Shown one piece after another: positions 9,330 to 17,481 of a stretch of DNA of 64,000 nucleotides. The translations under genes were made by a program, and so were the position numbers. Location of the stretch: positions 1,860,001-1,924,000 of the forward strand of contig NC_005027.1 of the NCBI RefSeq assembly GCF_000196115.1, written 5' to 3'. The notes below the pieces were generated by a model. That model was not told the origin of the DNA, searched no databases, and saw only the letters and a program-made list of their open reading frames with translations. Within the stretch, counting starts at the first letter, position 1. Each line of letters opens with the position of its first letter. Source of the stretch: Rhodopirellula baltica SH 1 (GTDB taxonomy: Bacteria; Planctomycetota; Planctomycetia; Pirellulales; Pirellulaceae).

Positions 9330-10621
9330 TTGTGACAACGTCCCCATCGAAATTAGATGTCGCGAAAATCCGTGACGACTTCCCCATTTTGGGCATCCGT
9401 TCGGCCAGCGATCGACCGCTGGTTTATTTCGACAACGCGGCCAGCACTCAGCGTCCCACTTCGGTCATCGAAGCGATGAGTCGTTGCTATCGCGAATACT
9501 ACAGCAACGTGCATCGCGGCATTCACACGTTGAGTGAAGCGTCGACGCAAGCTTACGAGAACGCCCGGGCGACCGTCGCGTCGTTCATGAACGCTGCGTC
9601 GACCAACGAAGTCATCTTTGCCGCCGGAACAACAGCCGCGATCAATACCGTCGCGCGGACCTGGGGTGACCAGAACTTGTCGCAGGGCGATGTGATTCTG
9701 TTGTTGATCAGCGAACACCACGCGAACATTGTTCCGTGGCACCAGCTTGCCGAACGTGTTGGTTGCCGCGTTGAGTTCATCCCCGTTGACGAAGAATTTT
9801 TGATCGACGACGAAGCAGTCGCTTCCGCGATCGAAACGCACCAACCCAAGCTTTTTGCATTTGGTGCGGCGAGCAACACGCTTGGCACGGAATATCCCGT
9901 CAAACGTTGGACCCGGATGGCTCACGACGCCGGAGCAAGCGTCTTGATCGATGCCGCTCAGGCTGCACCGCACTGGAAGATGGACGTTCAAGATTGGGAC
10001 GCTGATTTCGTCGTTTTCAGCGGACACAAGGTTTGCGGGCCGACCGGTATCGGGGTGCTCTGGGGACGCGAGAGCTTGTTGGACTCGATGCCTCCGTTTT
10101 TGGGCGGCGGCGGCATGATTCAGACGGTCACGACCGAAGGTTTCACTTCACACGCGTTGCCAGAGAAATTCGAAGCCGGCACGCCGCCAATTGTGGAAGC
10201 GATCGGGCTCGAAGCGGCCATTGAGTACCTCACTCAGGTCGGCATGGACAACATTCATGCTCACGAACGTCAGCTTGGTTCACGCGCTGACGCGGGGCTT
10301 CGCGAGATCGCTGGCGTCCGCGTCATCGGTCCCACGCCGGAACACAAGGGCGGAATCAATAGCTTCGTGATCGATGGTGTTCACGCGCACGATGTCTCGC
10401 AGTTTTTGGACGGTCAGGGAGTCGCAGTGCGTGCCGGCCACCATTGCACAATGCCGCTGCACCATGCGATTGGCGTGACGGCGACCTCGCGTGCGAGTTG
10501 CTATTTCTACAACACGGTGGACGAAGTCGACGTGTTCTTGCAAGCGGTTTCCGATGTTCGAGATCGGTTTGCGAAAACGGGGCGACGTCGCCGCTCACGG
10601 GCGAGCCGTTCTGACTCATGA
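9326..10621 (+). CDS. sufS: SufS-like cysteine desulfurase
   Basis: PLP-dependent enzyme that converts cysteine to alanine and passes the persulfide to SufU. Seen: the NAASTQRP segment near the N-terminus, SNVHRGIHTLSE, the PLP-lysine region VVFSGHKVCGPTGIGVLWG, and the active-site cysteine loop RAGHHCTMPLH near residue 372. The group II signature (long loop, RxGHHC) separates it from IscS/NifS. Length (431) is normal for the family. It begins with a GTG that overlaps the sufU stop, and its own stop overlaps the xseA ATG by 4 bp, giving a three-gene coupled operon. The Lys/Arg-rich extension at the C-terminus (about 12 residues) looks non-conserved. Confidence 0.92.
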   Translation: MIVTTSPSKLDVAKIRDDFPILGIRSASDRPLVYFDNAASTQRPTSVIEAMSRCYREYYSNVHRGIHTLSEASTQAYENARATVASFMNAASTNEVIFAAGTTAAINTVARTWGDQNLSQGDVILLLISEHHANIVPWHQLAERVGCRVEFIPVDEEFLIDDEAVASAIETHQPKLFAFGAASNTLGTEYPVKRWTRMAHDAGASVLIDAAQAAPHWKMDVQDWDADFVVFSGHKVCGPTGIGVLWGRESLLDSMPPFLGGGGMIQTVTTEGFTSHALPEKFEAGTPPIVEAIGLEAAIEYLTQVGMDNIHAHERQLGSRADAGLREIAGVRVIGPTPEHKGGINSFVIDGVHAHDVSQFLDGQGVAVRAGHHCTMPLHHAIGVTATSRASCYFYNTVDEVDVFLQAVSDVRDRFAKTGRRRRSRASRSDS

Positions 10622-11946
10622 GCGACAGCACCCAGTTTTCGCTGTTTGATTCTGGCGATGACGAACCGGCGAAGGTCACCGCTCCCAAACGCAAAGTCGC
10701 CCGGAAGAAACGAAGTTCTTCCAGCAGCGACGATGCGATCTCGATCAGCGAACTCACCCGTCAAATCAAGTCGACGGTTGAGTCGGGTTTTCCTGGTGTT
10801 TGGGTCGCCGGTGAGATCACCGACATCGCGCGACCGAGAAGCGGCCATTTATATTTCACGCTGAAGGATGAGCGTTCGCAGATTCGAGGTGTGATGTGGC
10901 GAAGTGTTGCCGAACGTTTGCCCTTTGAACTGGATGATGGTCAAAGCGTTCTCTGCATGGGCGATGTCGAGGTCTACGCGGCACGAGGTTCGTACCAATT
11001 GGTCGTTCGCAAATGCCAACCTCAGGGCATGGGCGCGTTGCAACTCGCATTTGCTCAACTGCAAGCGAAATTGCAGGCCGAAGGTTTGTTCGAACCGGAA
11101 CGAAAACGATTGTTGCCACGAGTGCCCCGGCGGGTTGCAATTGTGACCAGCCCCACCGGTGCCGCGATCCAGGACTTTCTTCAGGCCGCCGCGCAGCGTC
11201 ACGCCGGAATTGAAATCGTACTCATTCCCGCTAGCGTCCAGGGTCCGGGAAGCGTTGAATCGTTGATCGACGGGATGCGAGCGGCCCACCGGATGCGTCC
11301 CCAACCCGATGTCTTGATTGTTTCGCGGGGTGGCGGATCGCTGGAAGACCTTTGGTCATTCAATGATGAACAACTGGTGCGAGCGATCGCCGCATCGAGA
11401 ATCCCAACTGTGTCGGCGGTTGGTCACGAAATCGATGTCACGCTCGCGGATTTGGTCGCCGACGTCCGAGCATTGACTCCGACCGATGCGGCCTCACGTG
11501 TCTTACCCGACCGCGATTCGATGGTTGCGGCACTGGACGCCCTTGGCCAGATGATGGCAACCAATTTGTTTCGGCGAGTTCATTCTGAACGTCAACGATT
11601 GGAAAATTGGGAGTCTCGGCCGGTCTTTCAAAACCCGTTTGAAATGGTTCATGATCGCAGTCGTGAAGTCGACGATTGGGACGAACGTGGTCGATCGGCG
11701 ATCTGGCGGCGTCTAGAACAGGCTCAAGCAAAGCTTGCAACCGTTGCGGCGGCACAATCCGCTTTGTCACCACTCGCCGTGCTCGCTCGTGGTTATAGCG
11801 TGACGCAAACTGATGCCGGAAAAGTGGTCCGTTCCACCGGCGACGTTCAGCCAGGTGATTCCTTGCGAACTCGGCTGACCGACGGTGATGTCATCTCCGT
11901 CGTTTCACGACATGAGTCGAAACCGGGCAACTCCGATTCGGCGTAG
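10618..11946 (+). CDS. xseA: exodeoxyribonuclease VII large subunit
   Basis: Catalytic subunit of ExoVII, which degrades single-stranded DNA in both directions with XseB. Seen: a charged N-terminal extension of about 40 residues with a basic RKKRSSSSSD stretch, then the OB-fold tRNA_anti-like domain (FPGVWVAGEITDI, GHLYFTLKDE). The central catalytic region has VAIVTSPTGAAIQDFL, VLIVSRGGGSLEDLWSFNDE and the AVGHEIDVTLADLVAD motif, and the C-terminus ends with LARGYSV. Length (442) is typical. The ATG overlaps the sufS stop (ATGA). No xseB gene follows in this window, so it must be elsewhere. Confidence 0.93.
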   Translation: MSDSTQFSLFDSGDDEPAKVTAPKRKVARKKRSSSSSDDAISISELTRQIKSTVESGFPGVWVAGEITDIARPRSGHLYFTLKDERSQIRGVMWRSVAERLPFELDDGQSVLCMGDVEVYAARGSYQLVVRKCQPQGMGALQLAFAQLQAKLQAEGLFEPERKRLLPRVPRRVAIVTSPTGAAIQDFLQAAAQRHAGIEIVLIPASVQGPGSVESLIDGMRAAHRMRPQPDVLIVSRGGGSLEDLWSFNDEQLVRAIAASRIPTVSAVGHEIDVTLADLVADVRALTPTDAASRVLPDRDSMVAALDALGQMMATNLFRRVHSERQRLENWESRPVFQNPFEMVHDRSREVDDWDERGRSAIWRRLEQAQAKLATVAAAQSALSPLAVLARGYSVTQTDAGKVVRSTGDVQPGDSLRTRLTDGDVISVVSRHESKPGNSDSA

Positions 11947-11986
11947 GTGTCGTCGATCCATTCATTCCCACCAACTTGATTCCACC

Positions 11987-12985
11987 ATGATGCGTTTATT
12001 GATCTGCACCCTGCTTCTCTTCGGAACGGCCTCGTCGCTACACGCGGATTCACCTGATTCCAAGCGACCTACTTGGCAGACCATTGAAACGAACGGCAAA
12101 CCGACGGCACGTCATGAAGCGGCGTTGGTGGGGTTTGAAAACAAGCTCTACTTGCTGGGCGGTCGCCGCATCAATCCCGTGGACGTCTACGATCCCGCGA
12201 CGAATGTTTGGACGGAAAAGTCGGAAACACCTTTGGAGTTGCATCACTTTCAGGGAGTTGTTGTTGGCGATGCGATCTATTTGATGGGCGCGATGACGGG
12301 CCCCTATCCGAAAGAGACTCCGCTCGAGAAAGTCGTTGTCTATCATCCCTCCGAGGACCGATTTGATTTTGTCCATTCGATTCCGGAATCACGTCGTCGC
12401 GGAGGTGCCGGCGCGGTGTATCACGATGGATGGGTTTATCTGATCGGCGGAATCACCAACGGACACGTTGATGGTTGCCGCCGTTGGTTTGATCGCTACG
12501 ATCCCAAGACGGGTGTGTGGGAGATTCTGCCCGATGCACCTCATGAGAGAGATCATTTCCAGGCGGCGATCATTGGCAATCGTTTGTACGCCGCGGGTGG
12601 GCGAGTGACATCAAAACGCGACAACGCGGTCTTCTCGCAAACAATCAGCAAGATCGATGTGTATGACTTTGACACTGGTCATTGGCTCTCCTCGGACAAG
12701 TGCCCCGATCTGCCGACCGAACGTGCGGGCAACAGTGTCATCGCCGTTGATGGAAAGCTGGTTGTCGGTTGCGGTGAGAGCGCGGACCAAAAGTCGGCTC
12801 ACGACGAAGTCGAGGTGTTCGATCCGGAAACGAACGGTTGGTCGGCATGGCCCTCGCTGAAACAAGGCCGACACGGGACAGGTCTGGTTCGCATTGGCGA
12901 CGCAATCTACACCGCATCGGGAAGTGGCAATCGCGGTGGCGGGCCCGAACTTGAATCGACCGAACGATTGCAGCTCGCGAAGTAG
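11987..12985 (+). CDS. secreted kelch-repeat beta-propeller protein
   Basis: Exported protein of about 333 residues with a Sec signal peptide (MMRLLICTLLLFGTASSLHA) followed by a kelch propeller. Seen: repeated blades with the kelch pattern, for example LYLLGGRR..VDVYDPATNVW, WVYLIGGITNG, RLYAAGGRV..IDVYDFDTGHW and KLVVGCGES..VEVFDPETNGW, roughly every 50 residues, making about six blades. The ATG pair at 11987 and 11990 is chosen because the signal peptide begins there; the frame extends further up inside xseA. No catalytic residues are recognisable, so a binding role is more likely than galactose-oxidase-like activity. Confidence 0.82.
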   Translation: MMRLLICTLLLFGTASSLHADSPDSKRPTWQTIETNGKPTARHEAALVGFENKLYLLGGRRINPVDVYDPATNVWTEKSETPLELHHFQGVVVGDAIYLMGAMTGPYPKETPLEKVVVYHPSEDRFDFVHSIPESRRRGGAGAVYHDGWVYLIGGITNGHVDGCRRWFDRYDPKTGVWEILPDAPHERDHFQAAIIGNRLYAAGGRVTSKRDNAVFSQTISKIDVYDFDTGHWLSSDKCPDLPTERAGNSVIAVDGKLVVGCGESADQKSAHDEVEVFDPETNGWSAWPSLKQGRHGTGLVRIGDAIYTASGSGNRGGGPELESTERLQLAK

Positions 12986-13015
12986 CCCTGATCGCATCAG
13001 GCGACTTCATCGCCG

Positions 13016-13498
13016 TCACTCACGATGGTTCATCGCATCCACCGGCTGAACCGCTTCAGGTAGTTTGGCTGATATCGGTTTGTGCGGGGCGAGTTCTCCG
13101 TTCATTAGAACCGGGTATCGACTGTGCTTTGGCATTGGTCCGGCCCAACCATTCCCAACACGATTCGGCGTTGGAAGTGGATCAAAGTGAACCCGATACT
13201 GAACAACCCAGTACCAGCGATCATCTTCAGAACGTACCAGGGTGGCCCCCGCGAGATCAAAAACAAAACTGTCGGTCCTGCCCTCGGGTGCGATGCGTTT
13301 GTGAAAATCCGACGCAATCTGAATCGCGTCCGCGGCTGAAACGGGAATCGGCCCGGCACCCGGATTCCATGCGGGTGTCGCTTCCAACGATTCTTTGGTC
13401 ACAGAAAAGACTGTCTTAGCATCCACGGGCCGAAATTCCTTTGCTTGCAACGATGAACAAAGCGAGAGGACAAAGAGGCCCGTGATGAACAATTTCAT
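13016..13498 (-). CDS. small secreted protein of unknown function
   Basis: About 160 residues with a clear Sec signal peptide (MKLFITGLFVLSLCSSLQA), so the ATG at 13498 is preferred over one at 13519. The mature part contains an aromatic-rich segment (DRWYWVVQYRVHFDPLP) flanked by Gly/Pro-rich stretches and ends in a Pro/Val-rich tail. I do not recognise a family. It lies just downstream of the PL7 lyase on the same strand (33 bp gap), so the two may form an operon; a role with polysaccharide is only inferred from that. Confidence 0.65.
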   Translation of the reverse strand: MKLFITGLFVLSLCSSLQAKEFRPVDAKTVFSVTKESLEATPAWNPGAGPIPVSAADAIQIASDFHKRIAPEGRTDSFVFDLAGATLVRSEDDRWYWVVQYRVHFDPLPTPNRVGNGWAGPMPKHSRYPVLMNGELAPHKPISAKLPEAVQPVDAMNHRE

Positions 13499-13530
13499 GA
13501 GAAGCATCCGAGGGGACAACGAGTTGGCGG

Positions 13531-14262
13531 CTACTGGTCTTCGGTATTGATCTCGTCGAGTTGAAGCATCGAGATGACGACCTCACCGTAGGAGTCAGCG
13601 TCGTCTCCCTTCTTCAAATTGGATTGGGTGTAGCAACCGGCTTTGAAGTAGCACCCGTCGCGTGACACTTTCCAGTTCATTTTCTCTTCGCCGTTGTAGA
13701 AGACGCGAACGTGTCCCTTTCCAGCTTCGATCTTCAGTTCGAATTCGGTTCCCAGTTGGTAGTGACGTTCCATCATCACTTCGCCGACTTCATTGCGTTC
13801 GATGAATAACTTCTCGCCCTCTAAACGCACCATCATCAAATCGTCGTCTGCGTCATGAATTTGCGCGCACACGACATGCTTCTTCTTACGAGGTGTGGCT
13901 GTAATGGCGACCCGCACGGTCATTGTGTGAATCGTTTTGTCATCCGTGCTCCAGTCTGCTCGGTTGACCTCGTCGGGGGCCATTTCGCGAAGTTCACAAC
14001 GAGGGAAACTGGATCCCTTGGTTGTTGCACCGCCACAGTGCGCGCGGAAGACCACCCCGGCCTGATCTCTGACGTGGAAGTGCTCTGGGTGCGAGAAACT
14101 CGCCAACTCAGGTTGCCGGATTTCTGATGGCGACCCCCGTTTGTCCGACTCAGTCGGCAACGTCAGACGCCATCGAGAAAGATCGAGAACGTCGGCGGGC
14201 GTTTCCGCGACAACCGTTGGCAAAGAAATCACGATCAAACAAGCTGTCAGTAGCAAACGCAT
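13531..14262 (-). CDS. secreted PL7-family alginate lyase
   Basis: Predicted extracellular or periplasmic lyase that cleaves alginate or a similar uronic-acid polymer by beta-elimination. Seen: signal peptide at residues 1-19, then an alginate_lyase2 jelly-roll domain carrying the three motifs of the family: the RxELRE motif as RCELREM (around residue 90), the QIH motif as VCAQIHDAD (around 136), and the YFKAGCYTQSN motif near residue 212. The last matches the YFKxGxYxQ signature with the catalytic Tyr. Length (243) is that of a single catalytic domain without a binding module. Two extra cysteines (in RCELRE and KAGCYT) are unusual and could form a disulfide. It is probably co-transcribed with the small secreted protein after it. 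Confidence 0.85.
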   Translation of the reverse strand: MRLLLTACLIVISLPTVVAETPADVLDLSRWRLTLPTESDKRGSPSEIRQPELASFSHPEHFHVRDQAGVVFRAHCGGATTKGSSFPRCELREMAPDEVNRADWSTDDKTIHTMTVRVAITATPRKKKHVVCAQIHDADDDLMMVRLEGEKLFIERNEVGEVMMERHYQLGTEFELKIEAGKGHVRVFYNGEEKMNWKVSRDGCYFKAGCYTQSNLKKGDDADSYGEVVISMLQLDEINTEDQ

Positions 14263-14426
14263 TTATTGACTCGGGTGTGACGACCGACCGGCGAACGGAG
14301 TTGTCCGCCTGAGATCGTCCATGGTAGTCAACTGCGAGCCCCGGTTGATGGGCGCGCAACTCTCCACCGCAAGAAATGACTAATCAAATAAGCTCGCTGC
14401 AAGCCGGTTGTCGTGATCCTTGACGG

Positions 14427-15443
14427 TCATTGGGAACGAAATGAAACGATCAGATGGTTTCCATCGGGCGTGTGAATCGGATCCGATGTGGAAACGTTTT
14501 CCGGTATGCCATCGAAGGTTTGCGATGCTTCAACCAGGTCAATCGAAACAGCGATGGGTAAAACCCGGTCGCCGACTGTCCCGGCCATCAGAAAAGAGTT
14601 GCCTTTTGGATTCCAGTCGTACGAACTGCCGTGCAGCAGGCCCGCTTCCATGGTGTCGCCGGTTCGAACCATCAAGCTCGAGATCCCCTCGTCGACTTGG
14701 ATCACTCCGGTCGCCAGTTCTTGGGTGTCTTTCAGCGGTCCACCAAAGACCACACGACGCGAATCATCTTTGGCCCACTCGAAGTGAAAACTCAATTCTC
14801 CAAACGGCGAGTCGTCAGGTGAGAAAATGTTGGTGGTCGTCTGGGTTTCAATATCAAAGAGGCGCAAACATGATTTTGGAACTGCGATCCCGTTCTCGTT
14901 TTCACCACCAAAAAAGACAATCGATTTTCCATCCGGTGACCAACGTCCACCCCACGCCCCGCGGTGGGCGACCATCATTCGATTGTCGCCATCGATATCC
15001 ATGATCCAGATCGACGTTCCCTCCGCGCCGTCTGTGTTCGTGTATCGTCGCGGGCGGCTGAAGACCAAACGTTTGCCGTCGGGTGAAAACGATGGCAAAG
15101 AACCGTCGATGATATTGGTCGTTTTCTGGCCATCGAAGTCGACGATCACAATCTTGGACTCTTGCCGAGTTCGTTTGAAATCATTTGTCCACGCGTCGAA
15201 TGCAATCCATTTCCCATCGGCTGAAATCTCTGGTTTGCCCTGGCTGTCAAACCGCTCCCTCAGCGATTCGTCCAAGACCAACGGTCGAATGGGCGTTCCG
15301 TCGGGTTTGCAGAGATGCAGGATCTGTCGTTCGGGCTGGGTTGGATCGACGTCCAACGCGTCGTTTGCACTCGCGAAGGAGGGCGACGCAAGCGTCCCGA
15401 ACAGCGAGCAGCAAATACAGATAGACTGTCGTAGATGGCGCAC
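14427..15443 (-). CDS. secreted TolB-like (PD40) beta-propeller protein
   Basis: An exported protein of about 338 residues made of WD40-like/PD40 repeats: PEISADGKWIAFDAW, LPSFSPDGKRLVFSRP, GGRWSPDGKSIVFFGG and a last HTPDGNHLIVSF, separated by about 50 residues. The pattern DGK.I.F is that of TolB-type propellers. The GTG at 15443 has an AAGGA sequence about ten bases before it and is followed by a signal-peptide-like stretch ending PSFASAND; a TTG at 15461 is the alternative. The role is unknown; such proteins often bind polymers or proteins in the periplasm. Confidence 0.72.
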   Translation of the reverse strand: MRHLRQSICICCSLFGTLASPSFASANDALDVDPTQPERQILHLCKPDGTPIRPLVLDESLRERFDSQGKPEISADGKWIAFDAWTNDFKRTRQESKIVIVDFDGQKTTNIIDGSLPSFSPDGKRLVFSRPRRYTNTDGAEGTSIWIMDIDGDNRMMVAHRGAWGGRWSPDGKSIVFFGGENENGIAVPKSCLRLFDIETQTTTNIFSPDDSPFGELSFHFEWAKDDSRRVVFGGPLKDTQELATGVIQVDEGISSLMVRTGDTMEAGLLHGSSYDWNPKGNSFLMAGTVGDRVLPIAVSIDLVEASQTFDGIPENVSTSDPIHTPDGNHLIVSFRSQ

Positions 15444-15636
15444 GGTATCCCATTCCTTCAAGTTAGAGTGCTAGGCCGAACGACCATTCATCGCAGCCCC
15501 GCGGCGGGGTAGCGGAATGGCCCGGAAGGGCCGTAGTCTATCAACTTTTTGGCGTGCATGGGACGCGAGATGCTTTTTTCACTCGCAACCGCCCGGCGAA
15601 TCGTCCAGTTGAAACGCGCGACGGTCCCCGAGCGAT

Positions 15637-17481
15637 CTATCCGCGGCTACTCGTAAGAGCCGATTGTCCGAAGTGAGTCGCGTGGATCTCGGTCGACGGA
15701 ATCGGACGGCCATAGAGATACCCTTGGACCTCGGTGAAGCCGTGTTCCATGACACAGCGCATTTGCTGCTCCGTCTCGATGCCTTCGGCGGTGGTCGCCA
15801 TCCCCAAACATTTCCCAAGATTGGCAATCGTGCTGACAATTGCCATCGCGTCGGCTTGGTTGAGGTTCTGGACAAATGAGCGGTCCATCTTTAATTTGTC
15901 GAATCGAAACCGTCGCAGGTAGCTGAGCGACGAATAGCCGGTGCCGAAGTCATCCAAAGCGATGCGAACACCCTGCGCTCGCAGTGCATGCAGCTGATCC
16001 AATGCATCCAGGCTTTCACCCATGAGCACGGACTCGGTGATTTCAATTTCGAGGCGTTCGCCTGCGATCCCAGATTGTTCGATCGCATCCGAGACGCTCT
16101 TTGGTAGCGTCCCACCTCGGAACTGGATGGCGGATACGTTGACTGCGACTCGGATGTGTTCAGGCCAATTGCAGGCTTCTTTACAAGCCTCCAGGAGAAC
16201 CCAGTCGCCGATTTGTCGAATCAGTCCTGTCTCCTCCGCCAACGGAATGAAGTCCAACGGGGGAACAAGTCCGCGTTCTGGATGCTCCCAGCGAAGCAAT
16301 GCTTCGAACGAGCAGACTTTTTTGGTGTTCGGGTCCAACAATGGTTGAAAGTGGAGCACGAACTCATCGTTGGCAATTGCCGCACGCAGATTCGCCTCCA
16401 TCATTTGACGTTGGCGGAGTTGCTGGTCCATCCCCTTTTCGAAGTATCGGGCGCAATCACGCCCGTCAGCTTTGGCTCGATACATTGCGATGTCCGCATT
16501 GCGGATCAATTCATCGGCATCACAATTTTCATCAGGCGAGCCGCAGATACCAATGCTGGCCGTCACGCTGAAAGGAACCCCATCCAACAACACAGGCTCG
16601 GCAACCGAAGATTGAATTCCATCGGCGATGGATTCGATCGTTCGCTGAGTTGGGTTGTGATCCAGCACGACAGCAAACTCGTCGCCACCCAAGCGTGCAA
16701 CCAAACCAGCCGCTCCAACGACAGCGGACAATCGCTGTCCCACGATCCGAATCAACTCGTCTCCGGCTGGGTGTCCCAGCGTATCGTTGATCAGTTTGAA
16801 TTGATCGAGGTCGATGAGCAGAACCGCCGGCGGTTGCGAATTTGCATTTGCCAAGGAATCTCTCAAACGGTCGTTGAACTTGATGCGATTGGCCAGCCCA
16901 GTCAAACCATCGTGCAGAGCAACTCGTTCCAATTCGGCCGTGCGGACTCGAACGAGTTCTTCGAGTTCACGATGTTTCAAACCGGCCGCGCGTGCCGAGT
17001 CCCATTTGCAGGTCAACGCGACGGCGATCTGGAGGACTTCAACATCGTCAAAGGGCTTCTTTAGAATCAATAGGTTCTCGGTGTGACCCAACACCGATAC
17101 CGCATGCTCCCATGAATGGTCGCTGTAGGCGGTGCAAATGACGATCTGCAATTCGGGGTCGATCTTCCAGAGTTCTCCGATGGTCTGCAAGCCATCCATC
17201 CCAGGTGGCATTCGCATGTCGACGAAAGCGAGCGAATAACGATCGTTGTGTTCGACCGCTGACTCGACCATTTTCACAGCATCCAACCCCTGATGCGCCG
17301 AGTCAAAACGGAGGCCTTCCTGCTGAAGGCCTTCATCTGGCACCTCGTCGATGTCAAAGTCATCAATGTCGGGCAGTTCGGTTGGCCGAGGCGTGAAGAT
17401 CTTACGAAAGTCCGCGTGGATCGATGGATTGTCATCGACGATCAACACTCGGTGCGACTTGCTCAATTTCAAAGTGTTCAT
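15637..17481 (-). CDS. receiver-GGDEF-EAL response regulator (cyclic-di-GMP turnover)
   Basis: Cytoplasmic regulator predicted to make and/or break cyclic di-GMP under control of the kinase encoded just upstream. Domain order: receiver at about residues 10-155 (VLIVDDNP, phosphoacceptor Asp in FVDMRMP, conserved Lys in LKKPF), a short linker helix, GGDEF at about 190-345 with intact LGGDEFAVVL, and EAL at about 365-605. The EAL domain has intact FEALLRWEHP and LDDFGTGYSSL metal-site residues. Both enzymatic motifs look complete, so the protein may be bifunctional. The region between the receiver's first motif and its phosphoacceptor is longer than usual (an acidic insert near residues 33-60). 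The start ATG overlaps the kinase stop by 4 bp, so the pair is translationally coupled. Confidence 0.92.
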   Translation of the reverse strand: MNTLKLSKSHRVLIVDDNPSIHADFRKIFTPRPTELPDIDDFDIDEVPDEGLQQEGLRFDSAHQGLDAVKMVESAVEHNDRYSLAFVDMRMPPGMDGLQTIGELWKIDPELQIVICTAYSDHSWEHAVSVLGHTENLLILKKPFDDVEVLQIAVALTCKWDSARAAGLKHRELEELVRVRTAELERVALHDGLTGLANRIKFNDRLRDSLANANSQPPAVLLIDLDQFKLINDTLGHPAGDELIRIVGQRLSAVVGAAGLVARLGGDEFAVVLDHNPTQRTIESIADGIQSSVAEPVLLDGVPFSVTASIGICGSPDENCDADELIRNADIAMYRAKADGRDCARYFEKGMDQQLRQRQMMEANLRAAIANDEFVLHFQPLLDPNTKKVCSFEALLRWEHPERGLVPPLDFIPLAEETGLIRQIGDWVLLEACKEACNWPEHIRVAVNVSAIQFRGGTLPKSVSDAIEQSGIAGERLEIEITESVLMGESLDALDQLHALRAQGVRIALDDFGTGYSSLSYLRRFRFDKLKMDRSFVQNLNQADAMAIVSTIANLGKCLGMATTAEGIETEQQMRCVMEHGFTEVQGYLYGRPIPSTEIHATHFGQSALTSSRG

